From Prunella strophiata (lineage: Eukaryota > Chordata > Aves > Passeriformes > Prunellidae), in NCBI GenBank assembly GCA_036583965.1, contig JAZBQD010000030.1:56483551-56547550 (forward strand): 64,000 nucleotides of DNA, read 5' to 3'. Positions 25,882 through 38,003 of the stretch are shown piece by piece. How positions within the stretch are numbered: position 1 is the stretch's first letter; each line of letters opens with the position of its first letter. The notes beneath the pieces are model-generated. The model had not been told where the DNA came from and did no database searches. It saw only the letters and a list, made by a program, of their open reading frames with translations. The position numbers and the translations under genes are program-made.

Positions 25882-27374
25882 TAGAGAGGAGCTCTTAATC
25901 TGGCAGAGTAAACCACATACCTTACAAATCATAGAAAATGTGAAAAAATAGATTCATCTTTTTGTTCTAAATATTAATTCCTGGGAAGTGTCTGTAACTC
26001 TCTCAAATACTTTTGGACAATTTTGCCAGGAACAAATACTTCCTGCCTTGGAGTTACCCATTGTAACCTTCATATCATTACATTTTTAGGTTTCTTAAAC
26101 ACTGTCATCAAAGGCTGACTGGTTAATTTGACATCTGTCTGGAATGTGAGTGTCTTTTTCCTGTCCTTAGTCTACATTTAAAATTTTTTTCAACCTTTTT
26201 CCATTCACATAGATTAGTTAAATGCCTAAAAAGAGAATGATATGTCTCTGATGATGCTAATTAAGTTAATACATATTTCATTATCACATTTTATGTGTAC
26301 CTTTTAAACTGGTTTTACCCACTCACATGCTTAATGACTGTGTCTTCTAGATCTTGACCTAAGTTCTCACTCTAGGTTGGCCTCCCTCTGCTTATTTTAT
26401 CAAGGTGATGCAGAAATCTGACATCTCCTTGTTTGATTGCTGCCAGTTTCAACTTTACAAGTCCATGTGTGATCTACTGTCCTGCCCTGTGATTGCTTTC
26501 ACCCCTCCTCTTTTTCTTCTATCACTGTCACCTCCATCATCACACTCTTGATCACTAAGCTCCATAAATAACCCATTTATTCTCTTTAAAACTTCTTTCT
26601 CTGTGGATTTGTACAGGTGCACTACTTCCAAAGGTCTGTTTTCCTAATTCAAATGATTTTCAGACTGTGGACTTCATTATGTCTGCCTTTAGGAATTGGG
26701 CATCTAAGCTAATCCTAGTCACCCTAAGGACTTTTTATAATCATCAAGACAAAAAGGTGTATGCAGAAATTGACTTACTTCTATCTTAAATGTCTATTTT
26801 AGGTTTAGATTAATTACCCACAAGTAGCACTTACAGGGAGTATTAGGTGATCTTTTCAGACTTGGAAATATCAAATTTATAGCTTTAGAGCATAAGACTT
26901 CTGTTGGAATTTTGCTCAGTTAATAGCTGTCCAACTTTATCCATGACTATACTTTTACAAGTTATGGTAAATATATTTGTTCCAGGTTAGCAATATTGTT
27001 GCTGTCCCACCTCAGCACAACAATCCCTTTTCCGTAACTGTGGAAGGAATTTTTTGCTGTTACATTTCTTTCTACAGTGCACCCTCTGATTTTGACTCCT
27101 TGACCATAGATGAGCCAGAATTATGTGTTGCCATGGCTGCGGTGATGACATGAGTTCAACTAGGTGGAAGACATAACCAGTCAATAATGTCTTTCATTCC
27201 CTGGGCTTGCTCTGGACCTTGGATATCTGGGCAGCAATGACTTATCACAGCAGACTCTGTGTGGTTGACAACAGGTAAATTGTTTTGCTATTTAGCACTG
27301 ATAAATTAAAGCAAGATATAATGCATATTATTTTTAACATAACCTGTTAAAATTATAGGCCATTCTGGGCAGTT
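25882..27374. other. Non-coding unique sequence
   Basis: AT-rich, no recognised element. A 65-codon minus-strand frame at 26987-27184 shows no family resemblance. Confidence 0.5.
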
Positions 27375-28292
27375 GGGTGGTCAGGGATGTGGAGAGAAAA
27401 CTGGCTGAGCTACCTGGTTCCAAGATTACTGGCACAAAGTCCAGCTGGAGGGCAGTCACCAGCATTGTATCCCAGGGCCCAATACAGATTCTGTTTAACA
27501 CCTTCATCAATGACCTGGATGATGATGGGTTCAAGTATGCTGCTAACAAGTTTGCAGAGGACACAAAGCTGGGAGGAGTGGCTGGTAGACAATGTGCTTG
27601 TACTGTTATCTATAGGGGCCTAGTCATGCTGAATGAATGGGCAGATGGGAATCTTACACAGTTCAGCAGTCCTGCAAGGGGGGAGGAAAAACTCCGTGTA
27701 CCAATACATGCTGTGAGCCAACAGGGTCCAGAACAAACCGGTACAGTAAGAGGAGTACTGCCAGCAGACCAAAGGTGGTGAGTCTTGCCCTCCACCCAGT
27801 GCAGGTGAGACACATGTGGAGTGACTGGTCCAGTTTGGGGCTTCTCTGTATGAGAGAGATAAGGACATACTGTAGAGAATCCGGGAAGGGCTACTGAGGT
27901 GATTAGGGGACTGAAGCCTCTGTCATATCAGTAGAGGCTGAGAGTGCTATGTCTGAGCAGCCTGGAGATAAGAAGGCTCAGGGGATCTTATCAATGTGTA
28001 TAAACACATGAGGGAAAGAAGGCATAGCTAGACTTTAGTCAGTGGTACACAGTGACAGGGCAAGAGGCAATGATCATAAATCAAAACACATGAAATTCCC
28101 TCTGAACGCAAGAAAACACTTGTTTTTACTGTGACAGTACTCAAGTCTAGAGAGCTTGTATACTTTCCATCTTTAAAGATGTTGAAGACCGTTTCAATCA
28201 TGGTCCTAGGCAACCTGGTCTTTGAATATGCTGGGGATTGGATTAGATGATCTGCAGTGGTCTGTGTCAACCTAAACCATTCTGTCATTCTG
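27375..28292 (+). mobile_element. CR1 LINE, reverse transcriptase core to 3' end
   Basis: About 900 bases of a forward CR1 element, the most complete copy here. Reading 27377-27660, the translation shows the core of the reverse-transcriptase domain: a degenerate version of the V-P-Q-G-S-V-L-G-P block, then I-L-F-N-T-F-I-N-D-L-D-D, then the catalytic box region at about residues 59-62 of that frame (27551-27562), then D-T-K-L-G-G and a W-A-D-x-N-L segment. In active CR1 the box is F-A-D-D. Here it reads F-A-E-D, and the preceding block has lost its P-Q-G-S core, so the enzyme cannot be functional. Downstream the sequence is frameshifted through the C-terminus and 3' region and ends in a CR1-type terminus near 28290. 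Overlapping open frames in other phases are shadows. Confidence 0.92.
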
Positions 28293-28899
28293 CAAAATTG
28301 GAATAGGATTTATTAAGTATAATACATGTAATACCTCACTTGCCATGAAGGAATAGGCCATAAATTATCGTATATTAGTGGCATTTGGACATTTAATTTT
28401 TTGTTGCAATTCAGATAATTACAAAGTTCCTGAAGTGGTAGTGTTAGAGAAAGTGTCACAAATGGTTTATGCAGGATGGTTTGTGCAACACCACTTAGAA
28501 AACTTGCATTATTTAATTTTCTGATACTTGATATATCAACATAGCTATCGATGCACATGCTCTTTTGAATTGGGGCTCATAAGGGAGAAATGGACATATG
28601 TGATTTATAGCTGTTATTAATGATGTGGAAATAGATCTTTTGAGTTGTGCATGTCTTATTCAGAACCTGTTACTGTGGAGAGAAGTAAGTGGTAGTCTGG
28701 ACAAAATTCTGTCAAATTTGTTTCTAGTGAAGCAGAAATGCACATTTTACTGAATTTGCTTTTTATTTATAAGATTGGAACACATAAGTTGGCATCATGG
28801 TGTATACACATGCATGGCTGCTACTGTTAACAAACAGCCTAGGAAAGAGAAGACAGAGAGGAAAATTGCAGATTCCTTACAAGGATGGATGCTTCCTCA
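28293..28899. other. Spacer between two CR1 copies
   Basis: About 600 bases of AT-rich unique sequence separating two forward CR1 fragments of different type. No gene or further element seen. Confidence 0.55.
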
Positions 28900-29232
28900 C
28901 AAGGATTGAAGTGAGAAAGGAAGAAGAGGCTCTGATCTCTTTTCTCTGGTGACCAGTGACAGAAACCAAGAGAATGGCCTAAGTTGTGTTGGGGGTTTAG
29001 GCTGGATATTAGAAAAAGGTTCTTCACTCAGATGGTGGTTGGGCACTGGAAAAGGATCCCTAGGGGAAGTAGTCACAGCACTAAGCCTAGCAGAGTTCAA
29101 GAAGCACTTGAACAATACTCTTACACACAGTGGTGTGATTTTTGGGGTTGTTCTGTGCAGGATGAGGAACAGGACTTGATGGTCCTTTTGGGTCCCTTTT
29201 AGCTCAGGATATTCTGTGATTCTGTGATTCTC
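28900..29232 (+). mobile_element. CR1 LINE 3' end, a different subfamily from its neighbour
   Basis: Forward CR1 3' fragment. It contains the C-terminal coding remnant (a G-G-L-G-W-I-L-E-K-like stretch corresponding to the family's R-L-D-I-R-K block) and ends with the doubled TTCTGTGA octamer near 29210-29232. Its 3' region (a GGGGTTGTTCTGTGCAGGA-type stretch near the end) differs from that of the copy at 27375-28292, so these are two insertions rather than one split element. The 147-codon minus-strand frame at 28897-29340 lies antisense to it and is not a gene. Confidence 0.92.
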
Positions 29233-31275
29233 AGCTGTGGCACAGGAGTTTTTTATTTGTATGCTAATTGGTATGTAAACACCTAAGATCATACCTAAGG
29301 ACTGGATTTTGATCATAATCTTGACTTTATTGTCTCCCACCCTATTTTCCTTGTAGTACGGCTATAGCTACAGCAATGAAAAAAGTCCTTTCTAGACAAA
29401 TCCACACAGTCTGTTGCAAAATCATTCACATCTCATCACATCTTTGATGTTTATAATTAATCATGAGAAAAAGAAAATATATGCTTAAGTGCAAGGTCAC
29501 TTTGAAATTGGATCTATACATACTACTCGCCTGTGATTTAATGTCTCTGGCCCTATGACCCTCACCTTCCCTCTGTATGATCTCCGACCTAGCATTGTTT
29601 CACAAATTAGATCCTGACTCCTTGACAGACTTTTTCCTGTCCTTGGACAATGTCAGTGTTTGGTGCTACTGAGTACCATTATTCTGCAAATGAATAGAAA
29701 CAAGACTATCAGATGGATATAGCCTATGGTTTGAAGCTGAACAGTTCAGATTCTGTCTGGGAGAGGGTTCATGAGCTTTGTCTTTCTTTGTGCTCTTTTG
29801 ACCTAATCTGTAAATCTTTATTCATGTCCACAGTGTCTTTAGCTGTGCAAGATCTGGGTTGTAGCACACAAAGTTATAAATGATTTAAGAGGAACTGTTG
29901 CTAGCCAAAATGTTTTGTTATTTAGATGTGAAATGCAATTAAATTAAGATGTATTTTGAATCTTAATACTTAAATCTGAACTTTGAATCTTCTTTTCTCT
30001 TTTTTTCCTATGGTGAGTGGTGAGACCAAATAGGATTTTGCCTTCTCATGTATCAAATTAACCTCTTTTCTAATTAATGTGAGAATCTACAGAACTTGTG
30101 ACTCATGGGGGCATTTCATTTATTGGTGTATATAAAAGCATTCACAGCACTAAGACATCATTCCAGATGAACTTAGGTGAATGTTTGGCAGAAAAATTCC
30201 TCCTAAATGATCAGACTAGAACAGTACTGTTAAATCACATCTCCTCTTCAACACTCCTCTGCAGCCTCATACCTCATTGCATTTTAAAGACTTTGTGTTG
30301 CAGGACTTGATTGAGCACAGTACAGAGGCCACATTCATCTGTGTACTTCACATAACTGAGTCAGAAGTGTGTTGTCTTTGGCTCTGTCTGTGGGCAGCAG
30401 AGGCAGGCACTTCTAGAAGAAAATACAGACTTTAGGTGTACCAAATCATGCTCTGGCATGGCCTGTTCTCTTTATGTAATAGAAATGAAGGTTAGGGTGA
30501 TGATGAAATGCCTGCTTCAGCTTTACATGGGTGCCACAAGAGCTGCATAGTTAATAAGACAGTGGAGCTCATCCTTGGATCCTTTTAAGACCCCAGATGC
30601 TGTATAGTTACAGATGTTGGGAACAGATGTATGCTGTCCATCAGTTACAGATTTTGGGAACAGATGTGCATTGTCCATCAGTCAACAATGTTGACTGCCA
30701 GGTGGAGCATCCCACACTGCCCTAATGGAGATAATGCATCATAATGTGACAGTAGCTAGCCATGAATGAACAGTTCCAACAGCTGTTTATATCTTCTCAT
30801 GGTACAATTTTTTTCTAATTCCTAGTGCAAATTGTTTCATCTCATGAAGTCAATATACATAAACCCCTGAATATGTGGCTGAAATTCTCACTTGTGGTAC
30901 TTTATCATGATCTTTACTGGTTTTAGTTCTCAGGTCATTCCTCTTGTTGATTTGCCTTCTCCATATCTTCTACAGCTAGCTCAATTCTAGATTAGCTACA
31001 TTCAACATCTCATTTAAATCTGTAACCTAGACAGGCAGAATTCTGGCTATGACAAGGGCTTCCTCTTGGCATATTTTGTTCACTGGGTGCTGTTCAGAAA
31101 TGTGTATTTTGTTTTGTCTTGATTGTTTTAAATATCGAGTTATGGAAGTTATATTGGTTGGGATATAATTATTTCTTTATTATCTGAGAACAGTCTATAC
31201 TCCAAAATGCAGGAGGTCTAAATAGGTATTGAGAAACACCTTCTTATCTTCCTTTAATTCTGCTTTTTTTTCCTT
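29233..31275. other. Non-coding unique sequence
   Basis: AT-rich sequence with no recognised transposon. It contains the 37-bp tandem duplication at 30606-30679. Open frames do not exceed 70 codons. Confidence 0.5.
30606..30696. repeat. 37-bp tandem duplication followed by a small inverted repeat
   Basis: 30606-30642 and 30643-30679 are two adjacent 37-base copies differing at five positions. The next bases (30680-30696) form an inverted repeat, AGTCAAC and GTTGACT around a 3-base spacer. The mismatches show the duplication is not recent. Confidence 0.88.
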
Positions 31276-31323
31276 AAAAAAAAAAAAAAACAACCCCCAA
31301 AAAAACAAAAAAAAAACCCCCCA
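31276..31323. repeat. A/C simple sequence
   Basis: A run of A and short C blocks with no G or T over nearly 50 bases. Low complexity, origin unclear. Confidence 0.85.
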
Positions 31324-31677
31324 GAAAACGAGTGCAAGATTTGAGGTATTCTTTTAAAAACTGTCATCCTGATGGTAGAAAATATTGGTGCTCTAGTAGG
31401 TGAGAGCAGAGACAGTTATATATTGTTTGCTGCTATTTACTGCAAAAATCATCAGAAGTCAACATTCATCATACCTGTAGGAACAAATTGTGTCATTTAG
31501 GGTATGTTTACACTCCTGGGTTCAGGTAGGTGCAAGAACCTTTGTTCATGCTCTGAGTTACAAGTAAAAAAAACCTTTGAACTCTGGTCTTCTGGCTGAA
31601 TCAGTAAATCTTGCCTCTCCAAAGGACCTATTATAACAAAGGTTATATGGCTTCTGAACGGAGGCTGAGGTAAGGAG
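31324..31677. other. Non-coding spacer
   Basis: Unique AT-rich sequence between the A/C simple repeat and the compositionally odd block. A 62-codon minus-strand frame (31497-31685) shows no resemblance to a known protein. Confidence 0.5.
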
Positions 31678-32110
31678 AGTGACACGCGGTCATCAGCATC
31701 GGAGAGAGCAAAGGCCTGAGGTGCCTCTAGGTACTGTCATGGGCTGAATTTTTGACACTGCATACAGTAGTCCTGTAGCTCTGTGCTCTTGATATAGCAG
31801 AATTTATCAAATAGGTGTGGTGGACGGAAGGAAGAGGAAGGAAAAGGAAGGAGGGGAAGGAAGGAGGAAGAAGAGGAAGAGAGGAATGAAGGAAAAGGAG
31901 GAAGGAGAATAAGGTCTGGAAACAGAAATTTTACTATACTTCTTCCCTCCAAAGCCCAACCAAACCTCCAAATCCCTCCACGAATAACACGCACGAAATA
32001 CCGACTAATAACTCACTACATCAACAGCCCTAAAGATAACTCGAGCCCTACATAGACACAACGCCCCTCCCTCCCCTCCGCAGCTCAAAATAAAGCATGC
32101 CAGAAAAAAA
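31678..32110. other. Compositionally odd block, origin unknown
   Basis: This stretch departs from the surrounding AT-rich, CpG-poor DNA in three steps. About 31678-31740 contains several CpGs. At 31825-31909 there is an almost pure polypurine tract (GGAAG/AGGAA-type, one T). From about 31935 to 32100 the plus strand is rich in A and C, with only about 15 G, yet carries seven or so CpGs. A strand bias like this is typical of mitochondrial DNA or of strand-specific deamination, and also occurs by chance in simple-sequence-derived DNA. I recognise no LTR or mitochondrial gene in it. The block may be an inserted element of unknown type; its boundaries are uncertain. Confidence 0.45.
31825..31909 (+). 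repeat. Imperfect polypurine tract
   Basis: About 85 bases of G and A with a single T, built from GGAAG, AGGAA and AGAGG motifs. The complementary strand is the pyrimidine run behind the S/F/P-rich part of the 85-codon minus-strand frame at 31737-31994. Confidence 0.9.
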
Positions 32111-35100
32111 CACACGAAATAACAAAGAAATATTTAGAGGAAATATTAGTATAGATTATTAAAGAGTTATGTACATGAGTGGCATACATACCGTACATTT
32201 CAATCCTATAAATCACAGATATTTTTGTGAGCTAGAAACAACTCCATGAAATCTGTCCCATAATCTACAGGTAATCTTTTGGCATTCACCTCTGAAACAA
32301 CTGCTGCTAGAGACTGGAAAAGATCTACTGGTTTAAATAAAGTGTCATTCTCACCTTATATGAAAGGTTTTAAGAGCAAATACTTTATTTCATTTTCAGC
32401 TGTTGTAACAAAAGTTGCAAATAATATAACAAGACAGTAATTCCCATGAAACCTTTTCACATTGCTAGCTTTCGCCTTGACAGTCAAACCTAAGTGGGAA
32501 AAGCCCACATCAGGTAGCAGGTGCTCACTAAAGGATGTAGTTACACAAAGCAGTGTGTGGTGCTGCTACTCCTTTCAGTTAATTGGAGGGAATAAAAGCT
32601 GCTAAAATTTTCATAAAATGATGCTTTGACTTGGCATTTTTCCCTTCTTTCAATCATGCTAAATGATATTTAGTTAGATGGGGCCCAGAGACATGATGAG
32701 TCTGTCACCACATAATTTCATAAGGTACAGCATAAATAATATTTTTTTATTGGAGTTAGACACAAATAATTTCTTTCTTGTTGGTGTTTTAATTTTGGCT
32801 ATATGCAGTTAGCACTGTGGCCAGCATATTTGTCAGAAAAATCAAAAGAAGGTTTAGCTTAACCATTTCTGTAATTACAATGTGGACTTCCCATAAGAAA
32901 GAAAAGTAAGTGTTTCAAGGAAGAAATAGACCAGCAAATGATTCTGTCGGGAAGTTCTGCCCAGTAGAGATGGTCATCAGAGGTTCCATTTCTCATACCT
33001 CTTTCTCTGTGGCTCAGTACTAAAGTCTTCCTGCCAATTTTTTCTACTCTTATTACCCTTAAAGGAATGCAGCAAGTGGATTAAAAGGGTAGCTCATGCT
33101 GCCATAGACCTTGACCCACTAAATTTTGAAAACTTAGGGTGTACCTCAGGAGTGGCCCAACTAAGGTAATAGAATCCTGAAGTTTCTTGACTTCTGATGC
33201 CCTGGCCGTAGTGGTGACTAAATGTATTGCTCAAACTGATGTCAGGTTATATCACCTGGAGATCATGTACACTGAATTTAGACTAATAAAGTAGTCTTAA
33301 CTATGAAGCTTATAATTATTAGTTATTTCTAAATTATTTAGCAGAAGTACCTAAATTAGATCAGTTTTCTTCATTGCATGTTACCAAATAATTGAGGTCT
33401 TTGGTAGCTGAAAGTCTCCATTCACTCTGCAGGCAACCTGCATACTTATACTAACTTAAATGTCTGCTCTGAAGGTCTAAAAGTAAGTGATTTAAATGTC
33501 CTCCATTGTCCCAGAAAATATTTTTTTTTCATTAAAATTTGCATCTGAATCAGAAATACAGAAAATCTTGGTTGATTTTAATTATCCACATGCTTTATTT
33601 TCAGTGCATTTTTAATTAGTTGGGAGAAAACATTAGCAGGGATTATAACTAAATGCTGCAAACTGAAACTTGGTGGAAAGACTGAGAACTCTAAAAAGAC
33701 AGGAGTAAAGTCATTGCACTATTTCCTTAAAAATTCTATATTTCTTACTAATAAAAGGAATAATTTATCTTTATAATGATTTAAATAATAAAATTATCCC
33801 TACTATGTTCACCAAAGTCACTAAGCTGGAAGGTGCTGTTAGAGACTTAATTGCATAGCTTATAAAGCTTACACTAAAAGAAAATGAAAATCACATGTAA
33901 TTATTCCTAAATATTCCTATTAATTACGGTACACCTGTGAGTTATGTATTCAGAGTTGTTAGATTTTTGATGTTTTGCATTACTCAGGAAGAATTTGAAT
34001 TTTGGTTTGAATTTTCCTCTCATAAAGCTCTTAAAAAGAATGAAGGAATCAAGAGAATTCCATAGTACACAAGACTGAAATATGTAGGACAGTCAAGTAG
34101 AAGCATATGCCTCAGAGAACAACCTTCAGCAATATTTCAGGGGACTTCTAGTCACATTGCATGTTCCCATTTGGCATGAACAACTGAATATTAGTGGCAG
34201 GTCACAGCTAAATAACTTGTGGACATGCTTGTCAATATGGTATGCTTCAGAAAATTAATGGCAGCAGATTGATGCTAAGAGAGAGAGTCATTAGATCATG
34301 TACTCCCAACTGAGACTTGATTCTTCAACTTTTGGTGGTTTTTTACTAAGAACATCAATTTTCAAAACATCCTTGATGTTGGATAATAAAAAAAGTATTC
34401 AAGGCAGTAGATTTTTAAGTTAGTCCTAGACCATATATTTACCATATTAAAGTAGGTAATCTCAGGATAGCTGTTAATCCACCAATTTACAACTAACTAT
34501 CATGTCTAGAAACTCAACAGCATAATACACTGAGGAAGACAGATTATGAAGAAAGAGTAAAAAATAAGAGAATGGGTACCACTGGCCAGACACTGGTTAC
34601 TAGAGGATGCAATATCTGTCTGCAGGCAATTGACTTGTGTAAACACCTAAAACATACAGGATTTGCTTAGAGAGGTCCAAGGGAACATAACTAGGAACTA
34701 CTGAATGAAAATGAACCAAGAAAAATGCAGGCTTTACATCAATGAAACTTCCTGTGAGGTCTATTAGTCCATAGTCATCTCCCTGAGGAGATATTGGGAG
34801 CCCACCATGTGAATAATTTAACACTGTACTGGATAAACCACTCAAGAATATACTGTAGGAAACAATCATGTAATGATGGATGAACTACATGTCTAAATTG
34901 CAGGGATTTCTCATGGATTTGAGGGCCAGGCTGCTCAGTGTGTAACTGGACTACGGTCTAAAAGGCTTCATCAACTTTCCACCCTGCAACAAAAAACTCT
35001 TTGGGTCTCAAAATTCACTCATTTGTTGTTTTCCCTTCCAGTATAGTCCACAGAAGGAGAAATGTTATACTCAAATTTACTGCCTTTTTTTTTAATCTCT

Positions 35101-36089
35101 TGATGCATACAGTGTTAGATTGGTGAAATGTATTGTGGTGTCAGGTTATTAATATTTTAACAGTTTTACATCACCTCAGAAAAGCTGATCCTCCAAAACT
35201 CATTAAAATTCAGGAAAAACAGTACTTAAAGGACTTTTTAGAAACTTTGGTAAAGTTACAAGGTGTGTCCTGGACTTTCCAGGACAAAATTACCTATATT
35301 TTCAATATTGCCAGATCTATGGCTCTATTACGAGAATTTCCATTTTGCATGTCTCTGTCCCATGGGATTTATATTTACCACTGTCCTAAAAAGATTTTGA
35401 ATAAGTGTGGTTTCCACCCATTGTTTTCTCCAGGCAGTACATATCTATAAAGTTATTTATAGCTACTGTCTATTAGCAAAGATGTGTTTGGACATGGTCT
35501 AATTTAAACTACAAACACACTTCTAAAATTCAGTCCTTGCCAGTCTTTTAGTAGAACTAAAAGTGCAGTGTATCTGACTTTCAAATAAAGTGTTTTTCAG
35601 TAAAACAAACATTACAATGTTAGAGTAGCAGGATTTTTTGGCCTGCCAAAGGTTCTGTATTTTTTAGACCAACATGACCACTGGGGATGTGTTCAGTGTC
35701 TTCTGCTGCAGCAATCCCAGGCTGAAAAGATATGATTTTATGCAGACTCAGGGAACGGTGACTGCTGTGACTGGGAGGTCAGGCCTTGCAAATAAAACAT
35801 GCAAACTGAAGCACCACCAAAGAATATTTGCAATTCTAGCTTTGGAATACTTTTGGGAAGCAGTTTAATCACAATAAGAAGTATGTCTTCCACCTTGTAA
35901 AAGAAAAAGCTAAAAATATTGATTGCAGAGGGTACATCCAAAACCCCCAATGCAATTTAGTTTTTTAGTATAGCATTATCTGTGAGGAGATTGACCTACA
36001 TCCTTTTCAGTTATTAAAGAAAATTGTATCATTTTGGTATGGGATATTTTCTCTGGATGTACATTGCAAATGGAAGTAACAGGTTACCA
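32111..36089. other. Long single-copy non-coding stretch
   Basis: About 4 kb of AT-rich DNA with no recognised transposon or gene. Open frames of 89 codons (minus, 34600-34869) and 105 codons (plus, 35133-35450) show no recognisable domain. A 19-base inverted repeat (8-bp arms, 3-base spacer) lies at 35267-35285. Confidence 0.5.
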
Positions 36090-36519
36090 AAAAATGGACA
36101 ATGGGTTGCTTTCTAGCACATGACATGGGCAAATAAGTGCTTGTCCATGTCCAGGAAAGCAGGGCTCCATCATGTTCACATGCAACAAACTGGGAAGATA
36201 AATGATATCACTCCAATTTTCTCCCCTTTTCTTCTTCTTTCTTGGAGCTTTTCTTGCTGAGCATGATGTCATATGATTTGGAATATCCCTTTGGTCAGCT
36301 GGAGTCAGCTGTCCCAACTGTGTCCCCTCCCACTTCTGTACCTTCAGCCTCCTCACTGTCAGGAGAGGCTGAGAAACCACAAAGGCCTTGATGCTGTGTA
36401 AGCACTGCTCAATGATAGTTAAAACATCCTTATGTTAACAGCCCTGTTTTTGACACAAAATAGCATGATATAAACTTCCATGAAGAAAATGGACTACATC
36501 CAAGTCAAAATAGTACCCC
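36090..36519 (-). mobile_element. Avian endogenous retrovirus LTR, solitary and truncated
   Basis: Read on the minus strand from about 36519, this matches the layout I recall for a widespread bird ERV LTR. A degraded start corresponds to the family's TGTGCTGGTTTTGG-type 5' end. A TTTTCTTCATGG region follows, then the GCAGTGCTTACACAGCATC block, and then a GGGAGGGGACACAGTTGGG and CCAAAGGGATATTCC section. After that comes a stretch equivalent to the family's GATGGAGCCCTGCTTTCCTGG region. It lacks the typical 3' end, and no internal retroviral sequence lies on either side, so it is a solo or fragmentary LTR. Divergence indicates an old insertion. Class ERVL is my assignment from memory of the family; the exact library name is not given. 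Confidence 0.8.
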
Positions 36520-37657
36520 ACTGTCTTAAATACTGTAGGCAGTTTTGAACTACAGTGATACAGTGAGAGGCAGATTTAGCAAGAGACAGTCTTTCTCATA
36601 CTCTGTAGGAATTGCAGGAGTTAATCCTTCCAGAAAATACTCTACTAAGATCATGCTTCAGTTTTTAAACCTTCCTCTTATCCTACACACTGGTAGTAGT
36701 TTTGCTTAGATTTTATTTTTACCTTCAGATAAATTTGTAACATGTTCAGAATATTCAGTAAAACATGAAAAATTTTCTCCAAGCAGGGTGATTTCTTCCT
36801 TTTTGTCAGAATTGGTAAAACCAGTAAATTTCAGTATATTCCATCAAGCACTTACAAATTTGAAAGTTCAATGATATTTTCACTAGTTGTTTAATTTTTT
36901 ATTTTACAGAAAATAGAGCACAAAGTTGAATGATAGAAACAAAACTGAAACTGCTTATGTTTTAAAAAACTTTCTCTTTTTTACAGAAGCATTTCTTGGA
37001 TTTATTTTCTTGTTAGATTAAAAAAAGTTTTAGAAACTGAGATAGGCATTTCTTTGCCCTAGTTTTTTAAGTGCCCTTTAATGGTTACAGATCTACTTGT
37101 AAAACTCCTTCCTGATATGGGAAGAAAAGTCTATTTCTATGAGCAAGAGTTTACAGGGTCAAGGCTTATAGTTATAGTGGAATACTCAGGCAGAACTAAA
37201 TAACAAAGAATAAAGTGAAAAACACCAGCAAATTAAAATAAAGCTGGAATACACTCAATTAGCTAAATTACTATTGATATCTGTCATTATAAAGTACCCA
37301 GGGCTGTATAATTTTCTTCTAATCCCCTAAATGCGCAACTAAGCAAGTGAGAGGACATATATTCTTACAACCCCCAGTGGAGACATTGAGATTATGCATG
37401 CTCTCACTAATTTAAAGAGGGACTTTCACACTGGGATACATTTTAAAAAGAGAACATTTAAATAAAAAGCAATTTAGTCTGCCTGTAATTGTGTTCCCCT
37501 TGCTGTTATTGCTAATTATTGAAGATATTTGTGCTTGAATGTGTGAACTTCTTTCTTTTCTTTTAAATTTTGAACAACTCTATTTCTACTTTCACTCAAT
37601 CCTTCTGAAATCACAGGATCAGAGTCTTTCTTTCATGTTTTGGTTTATCAGTGTCAG
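36520..37657. other. Non-coding spacer between two LTRs
   Basis: About 1.1 kb of AT-rich sequence with no retroviral gag, pol or env similarity in any frame. The two LTRs are of different families and opposite orientation, so this is not the inside of a provirus. Confidence 0.6.
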
Positions 37658-38003
37658 TGTGGTGGGGTGACCTTGTCTGGACATCACTTGCCCACCAAAT
37701 CCACTCTAACCTTCCCCTCCTCATCTGTACAGGGAAGAGATAATGTAAAGAAAGCCTTATGGATCAAGATAAGGACAGGGAAAAATCACTCACTAGTTAC
37801 TGTCATGGTAAAAAACAGACTTGGCTTGGAGAAAATTAATTTATTTTGTTATCAATCAAATCAGAGTAGAAAAATAACCCCAAACTTAAAACACCTTCTC
37901 CCACCTTTGCCTTCTTCCTAGGCTCAGCTTCACTCACAAATTTTCTACCTCCTCCCCTCAGAGGTGCAGAGGGATGGGGAGTGGCTGCTGTGATCTCTCA
38001 TGC
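37658..38003 (+). mobile_element. Avian endogenous retrovirus LTR, second family, truncated
   Basis: Forward fragment beginning with a TGTGGTGGGGTGACCTTG start, the degraded form of a common bird LTR 5' end. Family blocks follow in order: a CCACCAAATCCACTC region, a GATAAGGACAGGGA block, an AAACAGACTTGGCTTGG segment, an AATCAAATCAGAGTAG segment, a pyrimidine-rich CTTCTCCCACC part and a CTACCTCCTCCCC stretch. The rest of the LTR is missing beyond about 38003. No coding part of a provirus is attached. The 93-codon plus-strand frame here is a chance reading of LTR sequence. This family is abundant in songbird genomes as I recall, which supports the host assignment. Confidence 0.82.

Noticed and set aside
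28897..29340. 147-codon minus-strand frame
   Set aside because: It lies antisense to a forward CR1 3' end and has no resemblance to a known protein.
36520..37657. Internal region of a provirus between two LTRs
   Set aside because: The LTRs belong to different families and point in opposite directions, and no gag, pol or env similarity is visible between them.
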